This document shows, one piece after another, positions 24,209-36,715 of a DNA stretch of 64,000 nucleotides (its first letter is position 1; every line of letters begins with the position of its first letter). Origin of the DNA: Mauremys mutica (Eukaryota; Chordata; Testudines; Geoemydidae); assembly GCF_020497125.1 (NCBI RefSeq), contig NC_059089.1, positions 28,662,282 through 28,726,281 of the forward strand, in the 5' to 3' direction. The notes under the pieces were generated by a model. The model saw only the letters and a list, made by a program, of their open reading frames with translations, had not been told where the DNA came from and ran no database searches. Both the position numbers and the translations under genes were made by a program.

Positions 24209-24229
24209 GGAGATGGACAGACAGACAGG
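24173..24229. repeat. (GATA/GACA)n microsatellite
   Basis: Starts with GATAGATA and passes into about eleven GACA units, with interruptions (GACGGAGATG). It explains the Ser/Val/Cys-rich minus-strand frames across it. Confidence 0.9.
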
Positions 24230-25189
24230 GCAATCACACCACCTCCTTGAAACTGCTGAGTGGGACAGCCACCTTCCATTCAGGCTAACTGAGGAACAAT
24301 TAAATGCCCCTTCCATAAGTGAAAAAATGGAAAACTGCCACCCAAGGACTAGACCACATGCAAGCCTTAGCAGTAGCTGGGCCATGCGGTTCAAGGGGTT
24401 TCCTGGGAGTTTGTTAATAATGCAGGAGCAGGGAATTAATTTGATTGCAGCTGTGCGTCTGTGTGACAGAGAGAGAAGAAGCAGAAACACCAGCGAAACT
24501 GACTGAAAAGGAGCAAAAAGCCAAGGAGTCACCCAGAACAAACACTGGTAGCATGGTCTTGAGAAAACACCCTGAGAGAGAACTCTTTGGGTAGGGTGCT
24601 GGCTGAAAAGAGGGTTGGAACTGTGAGCAAAGAAACCTTCTCCTTTTCTTTGATTCTCCCTTTGTTTGGGACTTCTGTACATTCTTTGTAAATAACCAGG
24701 ATTGCACTGAAGAAATACCTGACTCCATCATCCATTTCACCTCCTTATGGAAACAACCTGCAAGACCCTGAATACTGGCTAATTACTCAGGCCAAAAGGG
24801 TAACAATATTTATGGAATAAAGGACTGTGGACTTTATCCAAGGTGTATCTACCTAGCAGTTTGATTGCAACTCCCTTTTCTATCAGCTTCCCAAGTCTCC
24901 TCTCTCCAGAACCCAGTATGTACAATATGCCATTGCCTCCTTTCCTGCACATGTAAAGAAACTCAGGCACATCACTTCAGACACCTCCAATGGCCCCCAT
25001 TCATTTCAGGATTTACTTGAGAACTACTCTCTTTGGGCCCAATCCAATGCCCATTGAAGCTTTCAACACTGTAGAATTATAATGTAGAAAAACCAGAAGT
25101 GTCCATAAATATTTCTGTTCTATCTTTTTTTTTTGCGGGGGGGAGACAGATGATATAGTCTCATCACATGGTGACAATAACACTCTTTC
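24230..25189. other. Intergenic, no supported feature
   Basis: The overlapping minus-strand frames between 24110 and 24740 contain the microsatellite and show no domain. A T8/G6 run lies near 25125-25145. Confidence 0.4.
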
Positions 25190-25745
25190 TATTCTCTTAG
25201 TATCTCTGGATGATGTTAAACAGAAGTTACTAAATTAGACATTTTTAAATCAAAAGGTCCAGAGAACTTGCACCCAAGAGTTTCAAAAGAGCTGGCTGAG
25301 GAGCTTGCTGGATTGCTACTGTTGACCCAAAGACTGGAAGAAAGCTGATGTTGTGCCAGTCTTTTAAAAGGAAAACAGAATGATCCAGGTAATTATAGGT
25401 CTATCAGCCTGACGCTGGTCCCAGGCAAGATAATGGAGTTGCTGATACAGGACTCGGTTAATAAAGGTGTAAAAGAGGGTAATGTAATTAATGCAAATCA
25501 ACATGTTTTTATGGAAAATAGATCTTGTCAAGCTAATTTGATATCTTTTTGTGATGAAATTACAAGTTTGGTTGATAAAGGTAATGTGTTGATGTAATAT
25601 ACTTGGACCTCTATAAAGCATTTGATTTGGTACCACATGACATTTTGATTAAAAAACTAGAACAATATAAAATTAACATGACACACATTAAATGGATTAA
25701 AAAATGGTAAACCAATAGGTCCCAAAATGTAATTGTAAATGTGGA
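25190..25745 (+). mobile_element. CR1 reverse-transcriptase fragment, plus strand
   Basis: Plus-strand translation in broken frames shows CR1 RT motifs: a P-E-N-L-H-P-R-V-type motif near 25260, then DLYKAFDLVPHDILIKKL at about 25608-25661. A TAA near 25598 and frame shifts make it dead. It lacks the 3' end, so it is an internal fragment of an old copy. Confidence 0.75.
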
Positions 25746-27079
25746 ATCACCATGGAGAGGGTGTGTTTCTATCTCCTCCTTTGCATCCCTCAACTTTCAC
25801 AATCCATCACAACCCAGCCACTGTCTTGGACAGACCATCACCTCATTAAGGCAGTGGTCAGATCTTCCAGTGCCCAGAGAATAAAAAAAAAGACCCATGA
25901 TCCTGATTTGTTCACAAAGACTTGTATTCTGTACCAGGCCATTTCCTGAGCAGCACCTTGTGACCAGAGGAGGTTTTGCAGTATGCTGTCTCTGTTTCCC
26001 CTCTTCAAGGTCCCTTAACAATTCCACACAATCTTTCTCGTGTCGAATAGCACTCCCTCCCAATGCTGGTTTAATAACAGAAACAGTTCAAAACAATCCT
26101 CAGGGTCCTAAAATAAATTCCATCACCACAATACAAAAGTTCATGCTCAACTCTGGTTCTTCTACCATACACAGAGATCTTCTTCTGTCTCAGTCTATTC
26201 CTCATGAAGCTGCCACTCTAAGCCCTTTCTAGCTAGAGTTCAGCCTTCTGACTCTGGTTTCCTTCTCCTATCAGCCTCTCCGGCACCCTCTCATGTCGTA
26301 AGGTCCCCTGCTAACAAGCTCTCCCTTCTTCAGGGCTCTTCAATTATGTACACACCAAAACAGGTTCATGGGTCCTTCAGTCCAGTTTTTTCAGTTCTTT
26401 CTCCCAAAACAGCAAACCAAAAACTGAAAACACAATATAGCCATTACCCAGCTGGACCTTAAACTCCATCTTCAGGGATGGCTCTGTCAAAGCTTACTGC
26501 CAGATTTCCTCTCCCTGACAATCTTAGCAGCCCTCTCTCACACTCTCACTTCTAAAAATAAAACAAAACAAAAATCCTGCTTCCTGCTGCTCTTATAATG
26601 GAATCACTTTATCCAACCCCAGGGTGTTTCTTTAGCAATCAGGGTTGGTAACCCCAGGCCCTCCAGGCTTAAGAGGCAAGGCACCCTGTTACAGACTCTA
26701 ACAAATTCCAAAACCTGTTAATGGACAACAATACCCCACCCGCAAGACAAAGAGTGGAGGACTGGTGAATCACGATAAACTAGCTTTATCTGTTGACACA
26801 CTGGCCCCCAAACAGCTGCTCTCTCCCCATTGTCCACAGAGATCTCCTTGGTTTTCTGACACATTGTGATGGATGAAGATTGTGGTACAAAAATTTAAAA
26901 GTCAATAACAGAATACAAAGGTTTATACAGACAGGTTGAAGCATAATGAATTCCTCCAAGCCTAAGCTGAGGGTAAATTACAGTCCAAGAGAACCTTCAT
27001 ATGAGCCTCCACTGACGCTTACAAGTCCACCCCCAAGGAGCTATCCAGCGTAGTAAACCACTTCTTCAATCCAGAGTGC
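25746..27079. other. Intergenic; possible minus-strand LTR-like sequence
   Basis: At 26693 the complement reads TGTAACAGGGTGCCTTGCC, an LTR-like TG start. The pyrimidine-rich sequence to its left (about 26000-26690) has the texture of an antisense LTR, but the other end and a target duplication were not found. No coding sequence supported. Confidence 0.25.
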
Positions 27080-29530
27080 CTACAACATGCAGCAGAACCG
27101 AACATCAAACACTGTGAAAAGCTATCATCCTACTGTGCTGAAAAGCCCATGTACAATAAGGAAGCCTTCTCCAGCAGCCTGGATCCATTCCATCTGTACC
27201 TACAAACCAACAGCCCACTTGGATTCCCATAGTTCAGTGCATTTACTCATCAAGAAGTTCTGTACACCATAAAGGAGATTCAGCCCAAAATCTGGGAACC
27301 TGCCCTATGCCCTTACTGGCTTGTGAAAGAGAGTCCTGAACAACCAGTGCCGCTTCTGATCAAAGCAGCCAGTGCCTCATTCAAGGAAGGACTCTTCCCT
27401 TCCTCACTCAAAACATGCATAAGCATAAGCCTGACCAATACTGAAGAACCCCCTGGATACATTGGTGCTAGCCAACTACCACCTAGTACTGAACCTCCCA
27501 TTCCTGAGCAAGTTCATAAAAAAAGTTAGCCAAAGGCCAACTAGCTCATGGATGAAGAACAGATGGATGGAGCTGAACCCAAGCAAGACAAATGTGAAAA
27601 TGTGAAAATGATGGGCAGAGGAAAGTATTCACACATAGTGCTTCCTGTCGTTTGGCAGATGATGACATAGCCACAGTCATTCACACCTTCATCACCTCTT
27701 GGCTGGATTACAGCAATGCTATTAAACCCAGGCATGACGTTTTCAGTGCTTAGGAAACTGCAGCTAGTTCAGAATGCTGCAGTACATCTCCTCAGCAACA
27801 CAGGCTACCATGAGTGCATCAGACATGTCCTCTGCTCCCTACAGCAGCTTCCCATAGAAATCAAAGCAAGTTCAAGGTCTTAGGTCTTATCTTCAAAGTG
27901 CTCCATGGCCTGGACCCAGGTTATCTAAAATACAGAATCACAGGACTGGAAGGGACCTTGAGATGTCATCTAGTCCAGTCCCCTGCACTCAAGGTAGAGC
28001 TAAGTATTATCTAGTCCATCCCTGACAAGTGTTTGTCCAACATGCTCTTAAAAATCCCCAATGATGGAGATTCCACCACCTCCCTAGCCAATTTATTCCA
28101 GTGCTTAACCTGATGTCCAACCTAAACCACCCTTGCTGCAATTTAAGTCCATTGCTTCTTGTCCTATCCTCAGAGGTTAAAAAGAACAATTTTTCTCCCT
28201 CCTCCTTGTAACAACTTTTTATATACTTGAAAACTGTTATGTCCTATCTCAGTCTTCTCTTCTCCAGACTAAACAGACCCAATTTTGTTCAGTCTTCCCT
28301 CATACGTTATGTTTTCTAGACCTTTAATCATTTTTGTTGCTCTTCTCTGGACTTTCTCCAATTTGCCCACATCTTTCCTGAAATGTGGCACCCAGAACTG
28401 GACACAATACTCCAGTTGAGGCCTAATCAGCATAGAGTAGAGCAGAAGAATTACTTCTCATGTCTTGCTTATAATACTCCTGCTAATACATCCCAGAATG
28501 ATGTTTGCTTTTTTTGCAACAGCGTTACACTGTGACTCATATTTAGCTTTTGATCCACTATGACCCCCAGATCCCTTTCCACAGTACTCCTTCCTAGGCA
28601 GTCATTTTCCATTTTGTATGTGTGTAACTGATTGTTCCTTCCTAAGTGGAGGACTTTGCATTTGTCCTTATTGAATTTCATCCTATTTACTTCAGACCAT
28701 TTCTCCAGTTTGTCCAGATCATTTTGAATTTTAATCTTATCTTCCAAAGCACTTGCAACTCTCCCAGCTTGGTATCGTCCGCAAACTTTATAATTGTATG
28801 CTCTATGCCATTATTTAAATCATTGATGAAGATATTGAACAGAACCAATCCCTGTGGGACCCCACTCATTATGCCCTTCCAGCATGACTGTGAACCACTG
28901 ATAACTACTCTCTGGGAATGATTTTCCAACCAGTTATGCACCCATCTTATAGTAGCTCCATCTAGGTTGTATTTCCCTAGTTTGTTTATGAGAAGGTCAC
29001 GTGAGACCGTATCAAAAGCCTTACTAAAGTCAAGATATACCACATCTACTGCTTCCCCCACCCCACAAGGCTTGTTACCCTGTCAAAGAAAGCTATCAGG
29101 TTGGTTTTACACGATTTGTTCTTCAGAAATCCATGCTGACTGTTATTTATCACCTTATTATCTTCTAGGTGTTTGCAAATTGATTGTTTAATTATTTGCT
29201 CCATTATCTTTCTGGTTCAGAAGTTAAGATGACAATAAGCTGTAATTCCCCAGGTTGTCCTTATTTCCCTTTTTATCAACTAACGCGCCAGGATGAAAAC
29301 CATGCTAGACAGCTACGTTCCTTTGGCACAATAGAACTCTCAACAATAAGAGTAAAGCTCCTCTATGTGAGAAACAGAACTTCCTCCAAGGAAATCCAAG
29401 ACTGTGGAAAGAACTCCCACAGAAACTAAGGACCATCTCAAACCTCACCACCTTCTGCTCCAATTGCAAGACACATTTGTTTGACTTTGTCTTCACTAAC
29501 ACGTATATAGCAACATGTACATTTAAAAAC
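27080..29530 (+). mobile_element. L2-like LINE remnant split by a CR1
   Basis: The left part (27080-27930) contains broken-frame L2-type polymerase motifs: LIKAASASFKEGLFPSSLKT near 27355, a shifted LNLPFLSKFIKKV near 27490, ITSWLDYSNAI near 27695, then LRKLQLVQNAAVHLLSNTG and FKVLHGLDP near 27895. The right part (29285-29530) resumes with ARQLRSFGTIELSTIRVKL and WKELPQKL/CKTHLFDFV-like text in another frame. These are the order and spacing of the C-terminal part of L2-clade polymerase. The intervening 1.35 kb is an antisense CR1. Many frameshifts; an old dead copy. Confidence 0.75.
27931..29284 (-). mobile_element. CR1 LINE inserted in the L2-like element
   Basis: The antisense 3' end is at 27935 (CAGAATCACAGGACTGGAAG). 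The minus strand has RT motifs VVYLDFSKAFDTVSRDLL, then GVPQG and FADDTKLG (the YxDD-equivalent box), in the frame 29061-28687. The C-terminal CR1 segment (DKCKVLHLGRNNQ) is in the frame 28747-28469. The frames shift between these segments and downstream, so it is inactive. Insertion into the L2-like copy dates it as the younger of the two. Confidence 0.9.
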
Positions 29531-29858
29531 CAAAACCCTTACCAAAACAAAATACTCTGTGCACATGCTTATCCCTCTGGGGAGAGGATAAGAGATCAAA
29601 CAACACATGACCAATGTGTAATCATGTTGTCTAATGCATTACAGGAGGGTCCTGAGATACTACAGCAATAAGTGCGGTAGAGTAATCTATACAGAATAGA
29701 ACTATCAGCATTCGAGTGACTTTTCCCTGTGTCATCATCGCAAAGTCTGTGGGTTCCAACCTGAGTTAAACTGGAGTCCAGGTTCTAACCAATGTCCCCA
29801 GCAAGGCAAGCTGGCCCAGGATTAAAGCCCCTCCAATATGAGGTAAGAGATTTTTCTT
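29531..29858. other. Intergenic spacer
   Basis: Nothing recognised; an A-rich stretch lies near 29870 in the adjoining element. Confidence 0.35.
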
Positions 29859-30200
29859 GGTACATCTACACAGCAAAAAAAAACCCTGGCAGCGAGTCTC
29901 AGCGCCCAGGTCAACCAACTCAGGCTTGTGGGGCTCATGCTACAGGGTGTGAGACCAAGTGAGGTGAAGGTTCTCAGAGCCTGGCCTCCACACCAAGCCC
30001 AAACATCTACATGGCTATTTTGAGCCCATGTCCTGAGCCCCATGAGCCAAGAGTCATTTGATCCAGTCTCTGAGACTCACTGCCACATTTCTTTGTTTGG
30101 GTTTTTTTTGTACCCTATGGGTGGATGGTGATGGGGTGGGAGAGGAAGGTCAGCTTAAACTCGGGCAAGAGCCTGGTTACCCATGCAGTGAAGACATACC
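29859..30200. mobile_element. 342-bp MITE-like element
   Basis: Ends GGTACATCTACACAGC and complement GGTATGTCTTCACTGC are 16-bp inverted repeats with four mismatches. The CTACAC-type terminus matches the Harbinger/hAT MITE style seen elsewhere here. No clear target duplication, so the superfamily is open. Confidence 0.55.
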
Positions 30201-31849
30201 CTAAGTCTCCCCACTGCTGTTCTGAGAGACTTCTCCTCCGCAGATCTCTGGGAGCAGACTCTGCATCTCTCTGCCTCATTACATCACCAGTACCATCTGA
30301 GCTTTGCCTAGTCACTTTGCTCCCCTACGCCAGTATTCATTATGGAAGTCTGTAAAACATTTGGGGATAGTATATCTATGAAAGATGCTATGCAAAGTGT
30401 CATATCATACATGTGATTTTATCATTCCCTTGGTCTTCTACAAATTAAAATCAGCAATTTCTGCTTGCAACTGAGGGAAAAAAGATGTTTGCCATTTTCC
30501 ATCTTGAGTAAATGAACCTTATATAAAAAGAATTCCTTCCTGGTGGTCTAAGCTGAGAACAAAGTGGTAAATGACTTAGTTCACTTCAGAAACACATATT
30601 AAAAGACCTTCCAATAAACTACTCCTCTTTTCTTTGATTCAGAGAATAGTGCCAATTAATGCTGCATCAGTGGCCAATATTCCAAGAATCTGGACCACAA
30701 CAGAAAATCTGGTTTGCTACCTGCCTTGCAAAACCATAAGACATATTCTCCTGAGATAATCAGCCCCATTAGTTCACTTGGAAAGAATTTTTGGTCAAGT
30801 GAACAGTGCAGCAGGTAACAAAGGCGACTTTCAGAAAAGATTACAAGAGAAGACTGGAAACCCTTTGATTAAAAAGCTGTTTGAAATGTTATCAATACCT
30901 TTATCACCTGTTGAAGGTCAAGAAAACCATTTCTAATCACTCAGGCCTTGCTTTCTCAAGGGGAATTCTCTACCCAACATACAAAGTGAACCTGTTGAAC
31001 AAATCAGGTCTCTAAGAAGTACATGTAACAATGCTTCTCAAGCGCCTAGCCTCAAACTGCCCACCTGTTTTTAAAATTAACACAGATATTCCATGTGACT
31101 GCCAAGTTGTCAGCAGTGAGCAACTCAAGTGAGGTAGTCTTCTGCTGTGTGATGTGAAAAACTAATTTAAAAAAGCAGAACAGGAACAATATAAGCCTTA
31201 TTAACCATTTCAGGCATCATCTGGATGGACAAAACGTAAAGAATTAAAGGCGTTTAATGCTTCTTTACATTTACTTTCTGCTTTTAGAAATACCACAAAT
31301 CCCATGTAAATTGGGTGAGGATTGGAACATCCCAACAGACCTTTTGTTAGACAAATCTAATAATAATAAAACATGAAAAGCAATGATAGGATTGCAGTGT
31401 GTCAGCTTTGTGCCTCTGTTGGTTTGCATAGCTGGAGACATATATATTTAGCTGATTAAAAATATTCAATTTTCTGAGGAACATAGCCCTAACTCAAAGA
31501 CTGATTTTTACATAATTTCTATGGCATTACAATAAGACAAGGTTAATTGTGACAGTCAAAGATTTCAGACCAATCTCTTGTTTATTCCTACATTACAGAT
31601 TTAACATACACCCCAGCATGGAACTGTATGACAAAATCACAGAAATTAAGAGTGAGCATCAGAATTGTGTTGAGAAAAGTACTGATTCTGTACTTCCTTT
31701 ATGACTATGTCAGAAACTTTCTCAACATGCAGAGATTTTGGGCCACATGGAATTACCCTGATTCACACCATCTGAGAAGATGGTCTTTTATAAACGAAAT
31801 CTGTAAGGCCAACTCACAGCCAAACCAGAGCTGCTCGCTTACTTGCTGT
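30201..31849. other. Intergenic; L2-like tail at about 30335-30400
   Basis: TCTGTAAAACATTTGGGGAT followed by AAGATGCTATGCAAAGTG resembles a degraded L2-type 3' tail. The rest is AT-rich with no exon. Confidence 0.35.
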
Positions 31850-32345
31850 GATGAGTCAGCCCTCAGGCATGCAGCAGCAACCTATCACCAAGCAGAGCCT
31901 GGGTCAGATGACCCCAGGCTCAGGTATTTCTACAACCCCAGCAGAGGTGCAGATCAGTCTAAGGAACAGTTCTATTCAACTAGGAAACCTGCTGCTGCCT
32001 TGCAGTACACCAGCCTTGTCCCAGTATTGTCCTTGCCCTACACTAGCCTCGCTCCAGCCTCCTCACTGCCTCCTGATCCTCCCACCCCAAACCCTTGGAC
32101 TCTGACTATCTGGTTTCAGATTGTGGCACTTATTTGGACACTGGCTCTGATATTGACTTGGCTTTGGACTCTGTCTGGCCTACACCTGGACTCTGGCTAT
32201 GGTTCTGATTCTGGTTTGGCTACAGACTCTCATCTAGGTTTTGACCCTGTCCTGTCCCCAGATCTCGATTCCAGGACCACCCTTGGCCCAGGTTTCACCC
32301 TACGACTAGCGGTGACCCCTCATGCTCCAACCATTAGGCCTGATT
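31850..32345 (+). repeat. Low-complexity CTCTGG-rich repeat, possible LTR fragment
   Basis: Irregular repetition of GGACTCTGGCT / TGACTCTG-type words produces a 249-codon open frame (31628-32377). The frame codes for biased Leu/Trp/Thr/Pro runs and lacks any domain. The sequence resembles repetitive turtle DNA, perhaps an LTR, but no end was identified. Confidence 0.4.
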
Positions 32346-32882
32346 ATCAGAGGCAGTGCCTGTTAAAATCAACTTAAAGAAAATTGGCCAGAAAAAATAG
32401 AAACTACAATGAAAGATCTGCATGTCATGTCACACATACTGATTCCCCACCTGGAAACATGCTGCTAGACATAACAGCCCAATGGTCATTAATCCTATAC
32501 TGGCCAACCAAGTAGAATATGGGTGTTTTGGGGGTAACATTATATAGATAATGGAAGAAGCTGGAAATTATTGAAAGTACCCCTGAAAATGGAGCTTTGT
32601 AATAGGGTGTGATGCTGGCAGACCAGGTGCCAGCTCATGCCAACATCCCCGTGTCTCAATTGAACACTTACAAATACATGGCTGGAACCTGTTTGACTCA
32701 GCTGTGTGTTCAGTATTGTTAATATAGGTATTAGAATTAGAAGAATGTGTTGAGTGTTTAGACTTTATTGAATGCGTGTGAGCTGCTGCCAGCATTAATC
32801 TCACTTATAAGATCTGTATTCCATATTGTAAAGTAATATTGGAGCAGTTGTATTGTGAATCCCTGTGACTATGTAAGGTCAC
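32346..32882. other. Intergenic, no supported feature
   Basis: Nothing recognised. Confidence 0.35.
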
Positions 32883-33148
32883 GGCTACCCTAGAGTTTAC
32901 AGCAATGCAGCTGCACTGCTGAAAGCTCTCTAATGTAGCCACCGTAAGCTGATGTAAGGAGCTCTCCCGTTGACTTAACTACTTCAGCCTCCACAAGCAG
33001 CAGACGCTATGTCAGCAGGATAAGCTTTCCCACCGACATAGTACTGTCTACACCAGTGCTTAGGTTGATGTAACTCATGTCACTCGGCGGTGATTTATTC
33101 ACTTCTCTGAGCGACACAAGTGATACCGACATAAACTGTAGTGTAGAC
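32883..33148. mobile_element. 266-bp MITE with GTCTACACTACAG-type ends
   Basis: Left end GGCTACCCTAGAGTTTA and right complement GTCTACACTACAGTTTA form 17-bp inverted repeats with three or four mismatches. The interior has CAGCTGCACTGCTG and paired GACATAGTACTG/CGACATA words. No coding sequence. Target duplication not resolved. Confidence 0.65.
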
Positions 33149-33309
33149 ACAATGTCTCTCTCCTGTCTGCTGATTTAGGCTAATTAATGTGAAGGGCCGA
33201 TCTCCAACAGAAAGTGGTACACCCTGCCAAAGGAAAAGTCCCTCGATACCAGACAGACTGTTGTGGGACTTTGCAACTGCAATTTCTCTACATACTGTCA
33301 ACAAGAGGA

Positions 33310-34013
33310 CAAAAGACTTTTATTGTCATTCTATGCTCCTCCCTGTGAAGATGCGTCTTGCAAGTGGACTCCCCCAATCAACTGAGAGCACATGGAAGGA
33401 GGAGGTTAAAACCGCTACCAAGAAGGAACTTAGACTTGAAATTAGACAAAGGTTTCTAACCATTAGAGGAGTGAAGTTCTGGAATAGCCTTTGAAGGGGA
33501 GTAGTGGAGGCAAAAAGACATATCTGGCTTCAAGACTAAGCTTGATAAGTTTATGGAGGGGATGGTATGATGGGATAGCCTAACTTTTTGGCAATTAATT
33601 GATCTTTAATTATTAGCAGGTAAATATGCCCAATGGTCTGTGATGGGATGTTAGATGGGGTGGGATCTGAGTTACTACAGAGAATTCTTTCCTGGGTGCT
33701 GGCTGGTGAGTCTTGCCCACATGCTCAGGGTTTAACCATATTTGGGGTTGGGAAGGAATTTTCCTCCAGGGCAGATTGGCAGAGGCCCTGGAGGTTTTTT
33801 GCCTTCCTCTGCAGCGTGTGGCACGGGTCACTTGCTGGAGGATTCTCTGTACCTTGAGGTCTTTAAACCACGATTTGAGGACTTCAATAACTCAGACATA
33901 AGTTAGGGGTTGTTACAGGAGTGGGTGGGTGAGATTCTGTGGCCTGCATTGTGCAGGTGGTCAGACTAGATGATCATAATGGTCCCTTCTGACCTTAAAG
34001 TCTATGAATCTAT
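33310..34013 (+). mobile_element. CR1 LINE 3' fragment, plus strand
   Basis: Ends with the CR1 3' signature AGACTAGATGATCATAATGG, TCCCTTCTGACCTTAAAG and the terminal octamer-like repeat TCTATGAATCTATG at about 33999-34013. Upstream are the ORF2 C-terminal remnant (frames around 33420-33490) and the conserved GGGTTGGGAAGGAATTTTCC segment. Confidence 0.85.
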
Positions 34014-35254
34014 GCATCTCTCTTCTGCTTTAATTCTGAGGGGGGACAAGATGTTTCTAGGCATATGTGAGATGTCCCCATCTGTTTAGCCTGGGTTAGC
34101 CGTAAAGGACATACAGAGCTTGCTGATTATAGAAGCTTCTATTACCTTTTGAACATCGTAACTCATTTGTGTATCTATGTTTACTGGCTTTAACCCTTTA
34201 AATAACGCTTTGGATTCCTTTTTCTATTTAATAAATCTTTAGAAAGTTTATTATAGGATTGGTTACAAATATTGTCTTTGGGTGAGATCTAAAGTGCAAT
34301 TGATTGGTCCTTTAGGAGTAGGCATAACCTGAATATTGCAGTGAATCTTGCTGTAAGAGACCATCTATTGTACTTGTGTACCACTTAGCAGGTAAGCTCT
34401 CTGGACCAAGGATCCCACTACAGGATCAAATAGTTCACTGTTAAAAATGTACTCCTTATTTCCAGGCTGAATTTGCCTACCACTTAGAGTTGGCATAACA
34501 TGTAACTTGTTTGATCTCAAAGTTTCTTATAAAAGCTGGTGATGGACTAGGAATTGAAAACCCACTCAATGCATCACTGTCATTTTTGCCACAAGATAAC
34601 AATGGAGTTAAAGCAATGCATATTATTGAACCATACCTTGGGGGTAGAAGAAAGAGTGGTGTTCTACCATAACGCACAACTGTAGCAAATTAATTATTCT
34701 TTCTTGACCACCCCATCTGCTAACCATACCCAACTGCATTACAACATGCCTCTCTTCATGTGTAGTTTATTTCATGCATGGTATATTTTAATCTCAGAAT
34801 CATCAAAACAATTATTTCAGTTTTGTTCAGATGTCATTTCAAATATGCAACCTCAGGGTTGTGACAATCCAGAAAAGGGCTAGTGGTATAGTAAGCAGAA
34901 CTTCTCTTAGAAATTATGTGCAGTGTTAAGCCATGGCGCACTGGCAACCTAAACTCTGTAACTAATATGGTTTTAAATACCTGACTATTTTTTAAATTGA
35001 CTGCTTGTGACATACCGGTGGAGCTGAATAGCTTGGCTCAAGCACTAAATATCAGGTATTAAAGCTTGGAAGTGAGCTATTCTAGAAGATAGGAATCTGA
35101 AACATGGAGACTGTAACAGAAATAGAGGGCCTGGTGTAAAAGGCCTTGTAAACCTCACTGAGTTTCTCATGTGTGTAACTTTCCACTGACTTATCTGAGT
35201 AGTTCTGTTCTAAAATCATGTGTGCATAAATTAAGAGGCATAACTATTATTAAC
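34014..35254. other. Intergenic, AT-rich, no supported feature
   Basis: Nothing recognised. Confidence 0.4.
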
Positions 35255-35345
35255 AGGAATTTGTTGCGTACCAACAGTGTGCTCAGCATAACACAACATG
35301 AAGTAAAACATGGTCTCTGTCCAAAGAGGCTTACCATCTATAATT
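35255..35345 (-). repeat. Ancient L3/CR1-like fragment, minus
   Basis: Plus strand reads AACAGTGTGCTCAGCATAAC then GTCTCTGTCCAAAGAGGCTT and ACCATCTATAA, the antisense of the same ancient tail present at 18545 and 52595. Confidence 0.4.
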
Positions 35346-36517
35346 CACTAATAATACAGCAGATGATTAGGAACTGGAAGGTCCAATCTGACAGTAGTGT
35401 GGTTATCTTCTTACTTTTAATAATATTTCATATTTAATTGATGGATTAGCATTGGACTGTTCTGTGGAAAAGCAGTGTGTGACTTTTCTGTTCTTCACAC
35501 GACATTTATCAATACCTACAAATATGGCATTGGGTCATTTCTTTTCCCACCATACTTAACTAATGGGATGTAAGATTATGTTAAATGCAAATGATGCAAC
35601 TTAGTTGTTACTCATGCTTATATAACAAATTTATTGACAAAACAGATAAAAAAAGAAACCGTAAAAAAATGTATAGGAAAAATATCAGAGGACTCCCATA
35701 AGACAGGAAGAATAGAATTGTTCAGGATTAACACAAAATACTATAATAAACACAAAGTACATTCTTTCTTGATTCACAATCCTTATATAACTTTTAAAAA
35801 CCAGTGAGACATATCAGAGCTGAACAAATGTTAGCATTGTACTGGCAAAAACATAGCTCCTCCAGTGGTGCAAAGGGTCCCAAAGCTGGCTTAACCATTT
35901 AGCTGTAGATTCTCCTGGTATGGGGAAATCCATGGGTGGTGTAGCGTTGGCATAGGCTGCTCTGTGATATGACCCTTACACCTGAGGAGGGGGGTGTCAG
36001 ATATATGGTGGGTAAAGGGAGTGTAGATGAAACAGTCTTCAGCCAATGTAATAGCTCCTTGGGCCCACTGCCCCTCAGGTAAGCTGCATCAGTGCAAGTT
36101 ACTTTTTGCACTGGCACAACACATTCTTGCACCAGTGCAGCTGCATTCATGTAGCTACACTGGTGCAAAACTCTCCAGTGCAGACAGCCCTTGTACTTAA
36201 GAGGAAGGATGTATTTGTTAAATATTCAACTGAGGTACAAAAAGAACGTACAACACACATTACCTGAGACCCACCTCCCCAAGACTTTCTCCAGCAAAAG
36301 CAGGCCATTTTTTGTACATCAGAAGCAAAAAATAAAAAGGGACCAAAAACATTTGACCAGACTGTTCAGTGCAATCTGCACCAGACACAGCATGAGATAG
36401 AGCAGCCTAGGTTAAACCGTTTTAATGTACGGTACTACATACCAGTTATCTACCTATCTAATGTTCTTAGATGGCTCCATCACCGTAGTAGCTGAGCACC
36501 TCGCTATCTTGGATGTA
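35346..36517. other. Intergenic; hairpin repeat near 36.1 kb
   Basis: Perfect 11-bp inverted arms TTGCACCAGTG (36127-36137) and CACTGGTGCAA (36158-36168) lie in a stretch with further CACTGG and CCAGTG words (36110-36180). It may be part of an unnamed MITE whose outer ends I could not place. No exon. Confidence 0.35.
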
Positions 36518-36715
36518 TTTATCCTCAGAACACTCCTGTAAGGTAGAGAATTACTCATATTCCCCTTTTATAGATGGAAACTGAGGAACAGAAAAGCTAA
36601 GTGACTTGCCCAAGGTCATAGAGAAAGTTTGTGGCATAGCAGAAATGTGAACCCATGTCTCTCAAGTCTTAGAATAGTGGTCTAACTACTGGACAACCCA
36701 GCTTCTCACTAAGGA
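36518..36715 (-). repeat. MIR-like SINE, minus orientation
   Basis: Contains the antisense MIR core: CCCCTTTTATAGATGGAAAC, TGAGGAACAGAAAAG, GTGACTTGCCCAAGGTCAT, then GAACCCATGTCTC and TGGTCTAACTACTGGAC. This is the best-preserved MIR in the window. Confidence 0.75.

Noticed and set aside
24110..24682. 190-codon minus-strand frame
   Set aside because: Its C-terminal part is the GACA microsatellite, and the remainder has no recognisable feature.
31628..32377. 249-codon plus-strand open frame, the longest not in a known gene or element
   Set aside because: It begins at a non-conserved start, its second half is made of CTCTGG-type repetition giving Trp/Leu/Thr runs, and it has no domain or splice context.
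36127..36168. Hairpin that could be a microRNA precursor
   Set aside because: Only 11 paired bases with short inner matches and surrounding CACTGG repetition; it looks more like MITE structure.
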